This document shows, in pieces, positions 21,041-46,587 of a stretch of DNA of 64,000 nucleotides. A program made the translations under genes and the position numbers. Location of the stretch: NCBI GenBank assembly GCA_964035795.1, contig OZ038321.1, positions 13,032,288 through 13,096,287 on the forward strand, in the 5' to 3' direction. Numbering within the stretch: position 1 is the first letter of the stretch; every line of letters begins with the position of its first letter. The notes under the pieces were generated by a model. The model did not search any database and was not told where the DNA came from. It saw only the letters and a program-made list of their open reading frames with translations. This stretch comes from Pterobdella sp. o SKG-2022. Lineage: Eukaryota; Annelida; Clitellata; Hirudinida; Piscicolidae.

Positions 21041-24000
21041 ACATGGACTATCTATACACTAGAAATTTTAAATCGCTTGATTTTAAGTAAATGATTTAAA
21101 TATAAGATTTCGTCGAATGTATTAAATACCTAATTCTTGATTAAATAATTAACAGTCACTAAGTTATAGGAAACCAATCATTCCTACCATGTATTCTATT
21201 GAGCATGTACAAGATGTAAGAGCCACAAGGGTTTACACCCTTGGTACTTTCAGACCTTACATACCACGCCATGATATTATTTTATAATCTGCTAATACAA
21301 CTTTATACACATCAGTTAATACGCATCTGTGTTGACTAACTACATTGATGTTGCATTACCTTATTGATTTCAATATTGATATTTGTCATAGTTTACCCTT
21401 GTACCTTTCTCGAAATAGGTTAGTTAGTGTATAAATTACACGGTTTAAAGTTTTATTGATATTATTCAAGATGATTTACTTTTATTGTTGCAAATTCTTA
21501 TCATTAAAATTGTTAATGAGTTGAGTTTTTTTAGCTTATTATGGTAATAATTGTTAGAGTTATTAAAATTATTATTATATTGGATGTATCATTATTTTCA
21601 TTATCATGTACTCTTTCAAATATCATGTCAACCTACTTGTGAATTTCATTTCTGTTCTATTAACTCTCATCATATTCAATTTCTTTTGGTTTTTTTTTTA
21701 TTGATCTATAGTTAATATTTTTTATAATTCACTCTATATTTTTATGAATAAAACATCAATATAAGTTTTTGTCGATTATTCTAATATGTTTTTAAACGAT
21801 AATAGATTATCGCTAAAAACCATTGTTTTAATGCCTAAATGAAATTATTTGAAACATTCCATTGGAGAAGTTTCAATCATCTCTGTGTCTAATCCCATCA
21901 ATACAGCTATTAAACCACTTATTTTCATTAGATAATGTTAGCATCAGTTAGTATGAAGTAAATGCTAGTTATCTTTAGAGACAGTCAAAATTATATTTTA
22001 AAATTATTTTTATATTTGAATAAAACAATATGTACTAGATTTTCCATTTTGAAGGCTGAATTGTTGGCATGAATGAAAATCAAAATTTAAATAGGAAGCA
22101 TACAATATCTAAACACATTTTATTGATATTTATCAAAAGATCTGATGCATGTTAAATAGAATTGAAATTTTGTTCATAGTTGATTGTTATGGTAGATCTT
22201 GTTTCATCTCCAACTTGCTTGCAGTCACTATCCATTTCATCATTAGAAGCTTTAAGGAAGATAGTTTACGTTTGATTGCAATAATTAAGCGGCGTTTGTT
22301 GAATCTGTTATAGTGTCTATGACCATCAAACTAAACACCTAAATTTTATATGTGAATATTTTTTATTATTCATACAGCTCTGTTGATTTATAAATGAGTA
22401 TTAAGTTGGTATAACTTGCATGAATTATTGTAAAATAATTACCTGTATGTAGCGATACATAGAAGTTAGTTGTGTTGGTTGATAAATCAAGTACTTTGTT
22501 CTCAAATCATTTAGAAAAAAATTAATTTATTAATAAAATTGTGGATTATCGCCTAAAAACAATTTTTTTCGATTTTTCGGTGGACTTTTTTCAAATATTT
22601 AAAGTACGATTTAATTTTCGATTCGAGTAATTTATTTAAACAATATAAAACTATAAATTGTTGGAATGCACTTTTAAATAAAACTCAAAAAAAGTCGTCA
22701 GCCACTAACTTAAAAAAATACATAAATATTGAAGTAAAAAAAAATAAAGTTAATAAAAAATTTTTCAATTTTACGCAGATTATAATTAAAATTTCAATCT
22801 TTCAAAATCTCAAATTTTTAACGAATCGTAAAGGATGTCGAAAAAGAAATGAATGCTATAATGAAAATAAGAAACCCAAAATAGAATGACACGAAAATGA
22901 AATTAAAAAAAACCTATAAAAAGAAAATTAAAGAGAATAAAATCGTTTTTATAACATATCTTAAACCTCGCGTAGATCCATCATATATCCTTTTGAATAG
23001 GGAATTTCATAGCATGAATTTAATTTACCCAACTATTATTAATTTAATGTTTCTTTTAAATTACTTGTCATCATACAGCTGATTAAATTCATCTCATAAG
23101 CTCAGAAAATCTATTTGAGGAAAAATACTTTGAAATACAGAATAAAGAGTAAAAACATATTCCTAGAAAATGGTATTTCTTGAACATTTAAAGGCTTAGT
23201 TTAAAAAATATATACTTATGCGGTTTTTCTTCTATCGTTTTGAGCATTTTTTTATTCTGTAATAACGAAAATTTTCATGTATGAGTCATCTTAATAGGAT
23301 TTTTACTCGAATATATCTTGTGTGAAACTTGAAAATGAAATAGTTTTGAAAAACTATGTTTTGATTGTTTCAACCTTTTGATGAACATTAATGAAATGGA
23401 ATTTAAACATTCCACTGAAGTGTTCTACGTGTTAAATGGAAAAATAGGCTCGAAAAAAATTATAAAAGACCTATGTAAAAGTGATAAAATATGAAGGAGA
23501 TTACCAAAATGTACATAAAATAAATTTTCTCAAGTTAGACAGGTGGTAATGCAACGGTGGAACATATGAAGGTCGAGACTACAAAAACAAGAAAAATAAG
23601 TGTTTAAAAAATAATTGTATATATACATATAAAAAAAATTAGAATCAAGCTAGCTTTGTTTTTCATGATACATAAGCATTAATGAGAAGTTCAAAGGGTA
23701 AATGTGTACTATTATATTATTATATATTATTATTATATTATAGGAATTGACGTCTTAGTAACATTTAAATTACAAGATTCTATAATAACAAATGGTATGT
23801 TTGTTAATCATGCTATTATTATTGTTATTCTGATTTAGTTATTGTTTTATTGTTATTTTGGTTTTGATCGCTTTCTTTCATGGCCTAATATAACATAGTT
23901 TTGAAGACGACAACCAATTTCATACTCCACTAACTCTACCTACTGTAACATTGTGTTCAAAACAACAATAATAAGTCGCATGTAAAAATAATGATAATTT

Positions 24001-25820
24001 CAATGAAATAAATTAAGTAACTATACCGATAAGCTTAGAAAATTTGACAAAAGACTAATAATAATGATGATAAATTAAATATAATAATAATAATAAGTTT
24101 ATAATAATATAAATATAAAAAAAATATTAATTCTAAAAATTCTATTTATAAATTCATTAATTAATATTTTAGTAGAAATTGGAAAAATTACATATAAAAC
24201 AGCATTGTAAAACATCACGAAAGAAACAAATAATATCTCGGCAGGCGAGTAAAGACATCGAATCTCAATGGTTCGTGACGTCACTGCTTTTTCGTGTTTA
24301 TGAGGCGCTTAGTTTCGATGTGAGAACACGAATAATACAAAGAAAAAAATGCTTTTTTTGGTTAGATACAACGATAACTACGGCAATTAGCATTGATTAT
24401 TATAGTTTTTTTTAATGATTTTATTGAAAAATGCCAAAAAACGCATGTTTAAAACTAAAGAAGTACTGTTAATATCATTAGTTATATAACTCCATGAAAT
24501 GCTTAACTTTAGGATATTTTCGATGTTGCGACAAATATAGGCACTTTTTTTTCTTTTTAACTAAAACAAATATCATTTAAGATATCATTCCTTATGACCT
24601 GAGAGACACATCATTTGGAGTTTAGTGGTTAAAAAAAACATTTTAAATTCAACAATCTTATTAAACCACTTTATGAGGAGCTTAAGAACAAATTTCAGAT
24701 GTTAACTTCAAACAAATTTAAAAAGCTATTTCGCTTATGAATTCTCTACCAAAAATATTGGAACTTTCTTTATAGCTATTCAAAAGATACAACTTTATAT
24801 CAAGATTGGTATTAAATAAATGTTCATGATTCATATATTGAAATATTGAAGAGAAATTCTATTGCCACAATGGTTTCGAAAGATTTTTAAACATTTATTA
24901 AAACTTTTTGAAAACTTCAAATGAATATATTGAATTTCAAATAACAATTTTTATTACATTATAAATCAAGATGTTTAGTGCAAAAATTATGATGTTGTTA
25001 CTTTTGTTATTGTAGGTATTATAAGAATTTATTATTTCTGTTTTGTCTGCTAGTATTTCATCTCTATTAGCCAAGTCTTTGCAAGTTTATGGTCTTTGTT
25101 TTGTAACAAAAATAAAAGGGAGATTACTACGCATAAAACTTGAACCAAAAAGAATACAATTTTATTATCTAATAATCTATTTCTTTATATCCTATACTTC
25201 CATGCAAAAATTCTATTCATGCATTCATCCAAGTTTAGACTACTCATTCATCCTCAAATCCATCCATCCATCCATCCATCCATATGTCCTTTCGCCCGGT
25301 CGTCCATTTATCCACCCATTCATTCATCCTTCCATAAACAAAGATTGGGCTGTGACAAGGTTATGGTTAATTTGGGAGGTCAATTTACACATAAGATTCA
25401 CATAAACTACCATATAAGTTGTCACGTTTGCCCACGTGTGTATATGTGATTGTCTTTTTAAATGTTTGTTCGTGTTTGTGTGTAGTTTCTTTGTGTGTAG
25501 TTGTGGGGTTCATATGTCTAAATCTTCGTCTTTCATAGTGTTTGGATCTCATGAGTTTGTATATTTATGTCTGTTGTGTATGTGTGACTCAAGATAGGGA
25601 GCCACAAAAGGACAACCAAAAGATATTAAGTCACCAATTACATCCTTCATAAATCATGAACCTGATATACTACACTTATTTTACCTATGTTTCAATGTAT
25701 ACTATATATAATTGAAAGCTGATATAAACGTTTTAAATATTTAAAAGAATTGAAATGTAAACATTACACTTTCATAGTAAAAGCTATTGAGCTCAAAAAA
25801 ATAAAAACATTTGTATAAGC
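21041..25820. other. 3' flank of AP-2 alpha and gene-free AT-rich DNA
   Basis: The first kilobase probably contains the AP-2 alpha 3' UTR; AATAAA motifs occur near 21746 and 22018. No further gene is recognised. A degenerate CCAT tetranucleotide tract lies at about 25255-25330. A CRE-like palindrome TGACGTCA occurs near 24277, without context that would make it functional. Confidence 0.5.
25255..25333 (+). repeat. CCAT tetranucleotide tract
   Basis: CATCCATCCATCCATCCATC followed by degenerate CCATTCAT units. A simple repeat. Confidence 0.85.
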
Positions 25821-25822
25821 TT

Positions 25823-26319
<497 letters not shown>

Positions 26320-26931
26320 GTTTTGATAAACTCGACTCTAACCATCTCTACCTACCTTTATTAATTTTACACATGCATCTTCAACGTCCATAAACATAAA
26401 ATTCGGTTTAACAGAAAAATCAGACAAGATAATATCTAAAAACATGTTTATAGAAAACTTCTAGCATTGTTTGTGAGCATCAGTTATCCCGTAAATGTTA
26501 TTTGCTTCCCGAAACTTTTATACACAGCTTTCAATTTCAGGCATATGGCTACTAACTGCAAGCAATGACAATTTGGAAGGGTATCACTTAGAAAAGACTT
26601 TTGAAGCATCAAAATGTCAAAAAGGCGTGGGTGCTTTTACAGCTTTCGATGGTATGAAAAAACTTCAGAAAGAAAACTAGACCATGATAATGCCAAAGTA
26701 TTGACTAATGACAGATCAAGGTATGAACCTGGTGTAGGAAGGTGATGGGAGAGTGATAAAGTCTAACAAAGTAGAATAAATGGCTATTAAGTTTTTATAC
26801 AAATATTTAGTTTTTGCTCTTAATATAATTTTCAAAGTTTTCAGTTATTGGAGAGTTTACAACAATCAACTGACATCATTTTACTTTCAAGATGGACACG
26901 AGTTTGACAATAGTGGAAACCACAAACATTA

Positions 26932-26987
26932 ATGTCAATATAAGACAAGCTGAAATACTAGTATTTCAGCTTGTCTTATATTGACAT
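26932..26987. repeat. 56-bp perfect palindrome without spacer
   Basis: Two 28-bp arms meet at the centre ACTAGT with no loop and no mismatch. The arm begins ATGTCAATATAAGACAAGCT. Flanking bases are not symmetric. It could extrude as a cruciform, or it could mark a fold-back join made during sequence assembly. Confidence 0.95.
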
Positions 26988-27520
26988 CTTGTAAGAAAGC
27001 TTTCCATCGAGCTTTGATTTTACACATTCATTTTTTTCACGCAACTATTTTGAACTTCGCATAAACATGACCGACAAAACCCACGCAAATGAGTATGCGG
27101 CCATCTCATTGTGGGGAAGATAAACTTGTCTTACCATGTAATTGTAGGTTGACTTGAACTGGAAGAAGGAAAAAGCTTAATAAAACAAAAAAGCAGATTT
27201 GTTTAAACAGTCAAACTAACAAGATATTTTTATTAATGGCACAAGTATTATTAGGGTCCGAAGCTTTTCATCCTCCAGAAAAAACATGCATTTGACTACA
27301 AAGACATCTCAGTTGAAAAAAGTCTTGAAAATAATTGTATGTCAAGTCATTTTTCGAAAAAATAATCCATGAGAAAACGATTGCTCATGATAGTAAACTT
27401 CAAACAGAGGTATTTTATAGATACATTTATTTCTTCAACAAAATTTATAGTTTCTCATTTATTGTATGCTTTTTCGTAATCATTTTTTCATGGAATTTAG
27501 TTTAATAATTTTTTCAATAT

Positions 27521-27640
27521 AATTACTGGTTAGTACAGCTAATTGTTGTTAAGTACTGGTTAGTACAGCTAATCATTGTTAAGTACTGGTTAGTACAGTT
27601 AATTGTTGTTAAGTACTGGTTAGTACAGCTAATCATTGTT
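27521..27640 (+). repeat. Minisatellite, four 30-bp units
   Basis: Four units of the form AAGTACTGGTTAGTACAGCT plus ten bases. Units alternate between two variants (TGTTG and CATTG), so the higher-order period is 60 bp. Each unit holds the short inverted pair GTAC..GTAC. Confidence 0.9.
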
Positions 27641-30600
27641 AATTTTTTTTATATATCATTTTTATTATTCTCATTTCCATGTTTCAATTATCATGATAGG
27701 AATTATTCGAAAGAATAATTTGATAATTATGAACTTTTGATTTTACCAATTTGTATTGTTTTTAGAGATTGTTAAAATTAGTGTTTGCAGTCAACATCTT
27801 TTGCCACAAGCCATTGTCAAAGCTGTTTGTATGATAAACATAATAACAATAATGATAATATGAAAAATTCAAGATATAGAGAAATTGAAAAAACTGTGAT
27901 TCAATAAAAAATAATGGAAATGAAAAAACAAAATAAATGCTGAAAAAGAATAAACCGAAAATTGTAAAACAAAAGCAATGATTATTTTAAGAGAAATAAA
28001 CTATAAAAAGAAAAATAATAACAAGAATGAGATAAAAAAATAAGGATAATAAATAATTATATTGGACGTCATAAAAAATTATAGTAAGAAAAACTAAAAC
28101 TAACTATTTATATACTAAATGCAAATTAAATAAATAATTAAAACCATAAGAACTGCCTTTGATAATATTATATTATGACAAATTCAAAAATTCTTGATCA
28201 TTCTTGCAGGCATCCGTAAGGTTGACAGGGTGAGACTCTTAAGCTTGTGTCATGTGTTTCTTATTATGCTTCTTGCATCCTCGGCTACCCCATATTCCTT
28301 CTACCTCTCATGTCCTTTGCCCCTCTTGCTACTTATTTCCCTTTGCTGAGATTTTGTTTTGTTTTTATGTTTTTTTTGTGTTTTTTAGCTTCTTTTGTGT
28401 TTTAAGCTTTTTTTATATTCCCATACGCGCACCCCTCAAACGTGGCTGTTAAGTGATTTTTTGTGTGTTGAATTACCACATACGTGTTTTTTTGAGTGTC
28501 CATATCTTAAAGATAATTTTTCATAGTTGTACATATAAATTACTTTTTCACAATTGCTTTGTGTATTTTTTAAAAATAATCAAAACTCATACTAGCTTTA
28601 TACATAAAAAATTTGTGTGGCTGTGTGCACTTGTGTGTGTTGTAAATGACCGACGCATGTACTGACAGTGTTGAGGTTTAGATTGTTTTAAATTATTCAA
28701 AACTCAAGATTTTTTCGAAGCACTTGAAAAACACAAAAGAATCTTTTCAAATGCATTCTTGTGACATTTATATTTGCAACTGAACTCAGTACTGTTGAGA
28801 AAAAAAATAAATTTATAAATATAAATTCGATAATTGAAAGTTTTTTTTGATTTTATGATGAAAAACAGTTTTTTTTTTATTTATTATCAGTAACATTAAT
28901 AAAACAAAAAAGTAATTGAAAAATAGGGGCTAAGGGAATAGAATGTTTTGTGGTGAAAATTTAACGTTTTATAATATATCAATTTCCAGCGTCTATGAAA
29001 ATTTTTTAATTTAAATTTTTAATCTCAATTTTTTTTAATTTTTATTTTTATGAAAATTTAGAATTTAATTATCTTATCATGAGCTGACGCCATATCTTTA
29101 AAATCCCAACAAAAGCACAAAATATGGCGGCTACAAAATTTTAAAAAATAAAATTTATAATTTGAAAAAATTTGATTACAAAAAATTTTTCAAAGTTATT
29201 ATTCTTTGGGATATTTTATCTATGTAACAAAGGAGTGAGCGATAATCGGGCTCTAGTGTTATTCCCATAAAGCATTTGTCTCACAAATTGCCGGCAACTC
29301 TGATTATCACACGTGGAAGGTTTGCTCACGCACATACAATATAAATCACATCCTTAAAAAATTAAAATTTTATTCACATACAACAAATTAATATGCAAAA
29401 AAGATATAAAAAAGCCGAGTCTTGCACGCACAAAACACCAATTTGACCAATTTAGTCACGCACAAAACACAAGCATAACTTTATCCTCGCACATTGTACA
29501 GTTCACAAGCTACAAAACATACGCGTACATTAATGATCCCGTACACACGCACATAAGCACACTTTTTATATTTTTTTGATATTTTTGCCTACATACCTCG
29601 ATACACGAAAATTTGTATCCAATAATACACATACTTATGTCTTTCATTGAAGCATGCAGTCATGTTAGAATGAATGTATAGATATGTAATTGGATATGTA
29701 AAAGCGTAAGTATGTGCGGGTGTGTTCATGCACGCAAACACCCACAGTGTATTTATGTATATAAGCTATGGAAAAGTGCCCAAGACAAAATTTTTTCATT
29801 GCTAAAAGTGAATTCTAGTTATCACAAAAAACTCTATTTTCCAATGAATATTTTTCATTTTGCTGTTTTTATATTGATTTTATGGCAAAAAATGTCTTTT
29901 TAAAAACTTCAATTGCGAAGTTTGGGCTAGTATAGTATATGAAAATGAGGCGCTAACTTAGAGATCATGAAAAAACCATGAAAAAAAAAAATTATTAATA
30001 AAAATAATAATCATAAAACAAAAATAATAACGAAATGGATATTATATTTTGCCTTCTGTTCTTTATGAGGGCACTTTCTTCTCACCGAGGTTGGTTCTGC
30101 ATGCTTAATAATAACAATAATAAAAACTTGAAAAATAAAAAAGTATAAAATTTCAATAAAAATGTTAATTTAAACACAAGATGATTAATGTTTTCAACTG
30201 TTTAAGGGTGGTCACGTGTTCAGAGTCGATTGGCTTGTTACAAACATAATGTGTTGTGTTTTGAGTTTGGATTCCCACTAACCAGTAATCGTTTCAGCGC
30301 TGAAGGGATGAGACGTTTTAAGGAAAACAAGAAAGCCTAGCAAGCATTCGGTGTGATAGGACCCTCATTAGGGACATTGTCAACTGAAGGAAGAGACTAA
30401 TTAGAATCTTCAACAGCTTCAAAGGTGTAAGAATAAAGAGTTTGAATCGTTGTCGTAAAACTCTTCTATGGAGTGCACCTCAGTTTTCAAAGAGGCTCAA
30501 AGTCCACCATTTAAACTGACATTCCTGATGTCAACTGTGTAGACCAGTCAAAAATCTATTTTTGCAGAGCTAGCAAGTCTTTTTTTAGAATGCTTGAAGC

Positions 30601-32210
30601 GAGAAGTTTTAGGCCAAACTATGTTGTAATGTCAATGCGTGTGTCAACCATCAATCGACCCAGTTAAAAATCAAAACTGTAATTTACATGGTTCAAACAT
30701 TGGAAATGTGGAAAAACTTTTAATAATACTCATAATAATGAAAATATGAAGCGACGAATGGATGTTGACTAAGTAATTAATGAGGCTGCAACCAAGCACA
30801 AAGATATTTTTCAACTTTTAACTTTTATGGTTTATATTAATTAAGAATGCGGGATCATAAAATATTAAAATTTTAAAAGAAGAATAAAAACAAAATAATA
30901 ATAATAAAAATGAAAATTTTTTATTCTTATTGTTAAATTCTTCCATAAAATCTTACATAACATCGAAATATCGTCTGATCTCAAACTTAACCACGCTTTG
31001 ATGTCACAAAATAGCAAAAAAAAAGCAGATTTTTATCCTTAAGATTTCAATTATTGTTTTTTTGTTGTATAGTTAAAGTTTTTGTTATTAAAATTGAAGC
31101 TATTTAAAGTAATTTTTTGTTTCACATATAGTAACATTTGATAGAGGCTTTTCATCTTAACTATTGTATCACTTTAGCGTCTAACCCCTTTCGACAACAT
31201 AAAAAATATATTTTTGAAGTAATGGTTTCCAAACAATATGGGGAACTTGATTTGAATTCTTTAAAAGTTCGTTAATTCCTAAGGTTTTTGGTTTCAACAG
31301 ATGTTGATTTAACTACAAATCGGTCATTCAATGAGTTTTTCAATCAAACTTTTATCATAAACTATTTCATAATCATAGTGTTAGAGATTCGATGGTTGAG
31401 GTTATAACACTCTAGAGATGGGATACATTGAAAAAAACCACTGGTTTTTATCGAATTGGAGTTGAAAACACATTCAAGTTTACAGATGCTGCGAACTTGA
31501 AGGGTGACTGTTGATTTTGAAAGAACCAATGACAGGGGTTTGGTGGCTTTAAGAATTCCTTAAGAAGGTTTATAGGAGTTGAAGTTTATCAGCTATGAAA
31601 CCACTTTATGAATTTTATGATTGATACTTATTCAAAGAAAGAAATTAAAACTAAAAGAATTATCGATTGATCAAGTTAATCATTACATACACAATAAAAC
31701 AGATATTTAAAAAGTTCTCATGGTAGACTTTGCAAATAACAGAAAATCTGAATATTCAACTCAAGCACAATTTCTATTTGATAGTGCACAGCAATTGAGT
31801 AACAGTTCTGACACGGGCCTTGAACTCAAGCTGTCAGATTGGAAAGCTTGCATTGGAATAAATGCTGTACCAATGGAGCCATCGAGTTTCTATGAAACGC
31901 TGATTGTCTTGAATACTTGAACAAAATTGTATAAAACGACTATCGTTTTGAAAATTTATTAAACTTTTTAACTAACTTTATGAATTATTTCCTGAGTAAA
32001 ATGTCATCATTACCTTTAAATGAAGCTCCAACTCAAAGTTTATTGTTCCTTAATTATGATTTTTGTTGATGTTTATTTCATTATTTTTGTTGACTTCATT
32101 TTATTAAGGCCTTAAGCAATGATTAGACTTGACATTTTTTCAATTAAAAACTCAATTTCATTTTCAAAACATTTTTGATTTTAAAGCATTTTTTTGTAGA
32201 AATTTTGTAA

Positions 32211-32212
32211 AA

Positions 32213-32245
<33 letters not shown>

Positions 32246-32375
32246 TTATTTATTTATATATATTTATATTTATATATATTTATATTTATATATATTTATA
32301 TTTATATATATTTATATTTATATATATTTATATATATATATATTTATATATATATATATTTATATATATATATAT
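32211..32375 (+). repeat. Oligo-A followed by TATATATTTATATT-type repeat
   Basis: About 20 A then roughly 145 bp of alternating AT with regularly spaced TTT/TTA breaks. Low-complexity DNA, prone to melting. No coding content. Confidence 0.9.
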
Positions 32376-34948
32376 CAATTGAGTAATTATTTAAGTTATT
32401 ATTGTTATTATCATTCTCATCATCATCATTGTAATAGTTAATGTTGTCATTACTATATATATATATATATTGCAAAAATATATTATATATAACAGAAAAA
32501 TTAATCTAAAAACTAATTAACTCTATAAATTCGCCCATAAACGAATGGATAGGTAGTTTGATAAATCATTGGCTAAGTTAACTGATGAACTGATAGATAG
32601 ATAAAGAAAACAAAAATAATGAAGAGATAAATGAAAGATCAAATGATAAATAGACATTTTCTGCAATAAATCAACTTTAAAATTATGATAAAACTAAACT
32701 ATAACTTCACCACTTGTTTTTATGACCAGGTTGAATATAAAATTATTTTCCACTTTCAAATCCTATTTCTAAGCAGCCATATTTTTGAAGGTGCCTCAGT
32801 CAAGCTTCACCTGATGCTCCACTCAAGTATTCTCAACTGCTGAGTTTACATTGGAGTTTTCAAAATAGTAAATGCGAAATAATGAATGAGCGGTATGAGT
32901 TAGAATCAGTGAAAAAAGCATTATGAAATTTACACAAGAAGTCCTGATTATCATAAAATGATGACTTCCATTCTTGTTTCTGTTTTTGGCTTGTTTCTTT
33001 ATGAAGTATTTTTTTATGTTAAGGAAATATTTTTACAACTGAAATATAAATTTAAAAGTATTACGTGTAGGTAATACAAATAGAAAAAAAAACAAAATGC
33101 TATAAATAAAATCAGAGTGACCATAATATCAACAATATAATCTTATATTTGCAAAAAGAATAAAACACAATTAGGGATGTAAAAAAAGCTTGAAAAAGCA
33201 AAAAAAAAACAAAATTAAATAAAAATTAAAAGCTAGTAAATAATATAAAACAACGAATAATTTAAAAATGATAAAAATATAAATAAAAATATAAATAATA
33301 AAAATAAAATGAATCAAAAAAATAATCAGAAGGTCCTCGCATAACTCTTCATATAAATTTTTTTCTGTTTTTTTTGATAAAGAAATATTGGCATTAAGTT
33401 TATTTAATATAATTTATTATATCAAAAAATAATTTTATACACAATTTATCACTATAATTCATGAATTTGTTAATTTACAAGTTTTCTCTATGTAATGACA
33501 ATCTTTACATCTTTTTCACATGCTTCCTCCATTGTTTTTCTGATAATATTAATTTTTTTATTTTTTTTATTAAAGAAAATTCGAAAAATATTGACTATAG
33601 CATTGATTCCCATGTAAGATTTATACAATACAAATATACAAATAATGTTAAAAATTAACTATTGTAAATAACTCGGTGAATAATGACTGATAGAAATATT
33701 TCTTCCACAACAGCACAGAAATATTCATAGAAAATTAAATATCATGTTTTTAGAGTGATTTTTATGAGCTTATGCAAAAATATTAATCTTGTTAGCTTGA
33801 AGTCTTGAAACGAAATTTGAGAATTCAATTAACAACAAGTAATTCATTTTGTTTTGGGCAAAGCTTTGTTACATTATCAAGTTTTTCATAATTCTATACT
33901 TATGCATCTAAAATGTCTGTACGAAGTTGAATAAATATAAATAATACAATAAATAATATTACTTTTACTTTTCATAGTTATTTACATTCGAATTTTTTCT
34001 ACATTTCTATTTTAAATTTTCATTCCACTTTTACTTATTTAATTTTTGTACATATTTTTACATAATTCTGAAATTTTTATTCATTTGGTACAAAAAACAA
34101 AGCTAAAACGATGTGGTTATGAATGATCTTTTCATGCATTTTCTCCAAAAAATCCTACCTTTTCGATAAGTTTAGCTTTGTCATGCCGTATTAGCGGAAT
34201 AGATCCGAATGAGAGCGCTTCGAGCCCAAATAAAAATAATAACCAAAATGAAATAATGCGCAAAAGCTTTTCAAAAACAATATTAATAAAAAACTAAGCA
34301 TAAGCCTTAATGTATGGAATAATGAATAATAATAATGAAATCAATTACAAAAATTAATGCGGCATCAAAACATACATTAAAAGATTATCAGTTGACACAT
34401 TCTATCAACATCTCCTAAGACATTTATCAAATGCTTCTGCATGAACGATGCATGTACGTATGAATGCGGAAATCAATGAATGCAAAGTTAGACGAATGCA
34501 TGCATGAATGCAAAGATAGACGAATGGATGCACGAATGCATGAGGTAGATGAAGTTAAAAATGCATCGATGAGTTGATGGTGAAGAGATGAGTGGTTTGA
34601 TTAATTACAATTTTTAATAAATTAAAGGTTGATTTTTTGTCAAATTTCAGTCCTTATTAATTGTTTATATTAATTAAATCATTCATTTTCATGATTTTTT
34701 TATCCATCTATCCGTCTTCATTTGTCCATTTATCCACTCATAAATCCATCCTTCCATTTATTCATTTGTTTTAATCAACTTTTTCATCTGTATAATTAAT
34801 CACCTCCTTTTCAACAAGTTTTTGGGTGAATTTTGTTTTTACAAAAAAATATTTTTTAAGCAAAATTCATTTAAAGTTTTTATGAAAAATCTTACAAAAT
34901 CTTTTATAACCTCCCATTACTCAAACACTTCTGCCATCTAACCCACAG

Positions 34949-45170
<10,222 letters not shown>

Positions 45171-45191
45171 TGATATAAAATACAAAGAAAT

Positions 45192-45197
45192 AATAAA
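45192..45197 (+). promoter_or_regulatory. Poly(A) signal candidate AATAAA, lectin receptor
   Basis: AATAAA lies 22 bp after the stop codon at 45170. It is close for a 3' UTR, so further AATAAA motifs downstream (for example near 46018) may be used instead. Confidence 0.4.
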
Positions 45198-46587
45198 AAT
45201 TTTAGTAAAAAAAGAGTTGAAAAGATGATAGGAAAAAAGGAAAATAGTTTTTCTATCAATCAAAACATAGAAATATTGATAAAGATTTCCATAATTTTGT
45301 TTTTATTAAATGATGCATGTTAAATAGCTATAATCTTTTGATAAATATTTCAAAATTTTCAAATGTTTCAATTTGGTTCTCAAATTCATTGCAGCTCATA
45401 CTACAACTTAATTGAAGCTGTAAATTGTTTGTTTCAAAACTAGCACTGCAAAACAAACTGTTTAATTTATTTTTTATTTGTTTTTGTATTCTGATATATG
45501 CTAAGCACTATTATCAAATAACTCTTCATGCTGAATAGTTCATATTGAAAATCTTGGTTTTATATATAATACTGATGTGTTTTGTGTTCACAAGAGTCTA
45601 CCTTTACAATATGAATACACGAATGTCATTCACTACTTTCCATAAACACTTGGTAGTAAGAATAATAATAAAAAAAGTGATTGATATCTATTTTTAGTTG
45701 TACATGTACAGAATTTGAGCACGCGGTTGTTGTTATTTTGATTCATATTTGTAGTCGTAATGTTAATGGTCCCATTATTTCGATTTCATATAGCACTGTT
45801 CTTCGAGTGGTGTTTGTGGCTAGTAACATTGTTTTAATTTATTTTAATTTTTATTCAATTAATTATTTTTAAATGCTGTTATTTCCATTATTAACTTGAG
45901 TTGTGTTGTTGTTGAACATCTAATGATTCAAATACAATCCCATATCATTATACTTTTTTGTTGAACCTGTATTTTTCATGGTGTCATCCTTCCTGATGTT
46001 ATCGTTACAATAACCTAATAAATGAAAATAATAATAGTTTCCCTATACCCTGCTATAAAACTGTAAAGTTGAGTAATTATTAAAAGATTTTGAAAAAATG
46101 TGCTTTTTTCAGCGTTTAACTCTTTTATGAAGTTATTTATGTGCGTTCTTTAAATAATAAATATACTCCATTAGGCGTTGCACGCTCACAAGACAACATA
46201 CGTGCGATAAGCTTGTCAGAAACGCTTTGAAATTGTCTTGATGTGTTTCGTTATTAAAACTTCATATTTCTTAATCGAATTCGAGATGTCAATCCAAAGT
46301 TATCGCCATTGCACTACTGGAATTAAGTTCAAATTAAAGTCAAGGCTTACGATTTTTATTGTTGATTTGAAGATTAAGATTACAATAGATTTCATTAACC
46401 CCAACCATTTTTATCCCTTTTTAAGGTGCTTTTTAATTTTGAAATTATGTGTTTTCTTTGAACAAAAAGTTATCAATTTTTATACATTCAAATCATTTTT
46501 CCTATTATTTAAAATATTTTCAATTCTATTAATGTCAACAACCCAAGTAAAATTATATTTTTAATAAATGAAAAAAAGTTGAGTTTT
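45198..46587. other. Spacer between lectin receptor and duplicated segment
   Basis: AT-rich. A 108-codon frame at 46238-46564 has no recognisable motif and is probably chance. Confidence 0.4.

Larger units (their letters stand above)
26320..34948. other. Gene-free region before the lectin-receptor gene
   Basis: No exon with family similarity was recognised. Short open frames at 26495, 28252, 31720 and 33461 show no known motif. This region may hold the missing signal-peptide exon(s) and promoter of the downstream lectin receptor, which begins at 34949 with an internal exon. It contains the palindrome at 26932, the minisatellite at 27521, an A-run plus AT-rich repeat at 32211, and a GAATGCA-type degenerate repeat at about 34450-34560. 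Confidence 0.45.

Noticed and set aside
24273..24286. CRE site TGACGTCA as a regulatory element
   Set aside because: An isolated 8-bp palindrome far from any recognised promoter; no support beyond the match itself.
27521..27640. Regular 30-bp repeats as a CRISPR array
   Set aside because: The units are directly adjacent with no unique spacers, and the DNA is clearly from an animal nucleus.
31720..31920. 66-codon frame with fairly normal composition as a gene or exon
   Set aside because: No family similarity, no convincing splice sites, and length possible by chance; left as unassigned.
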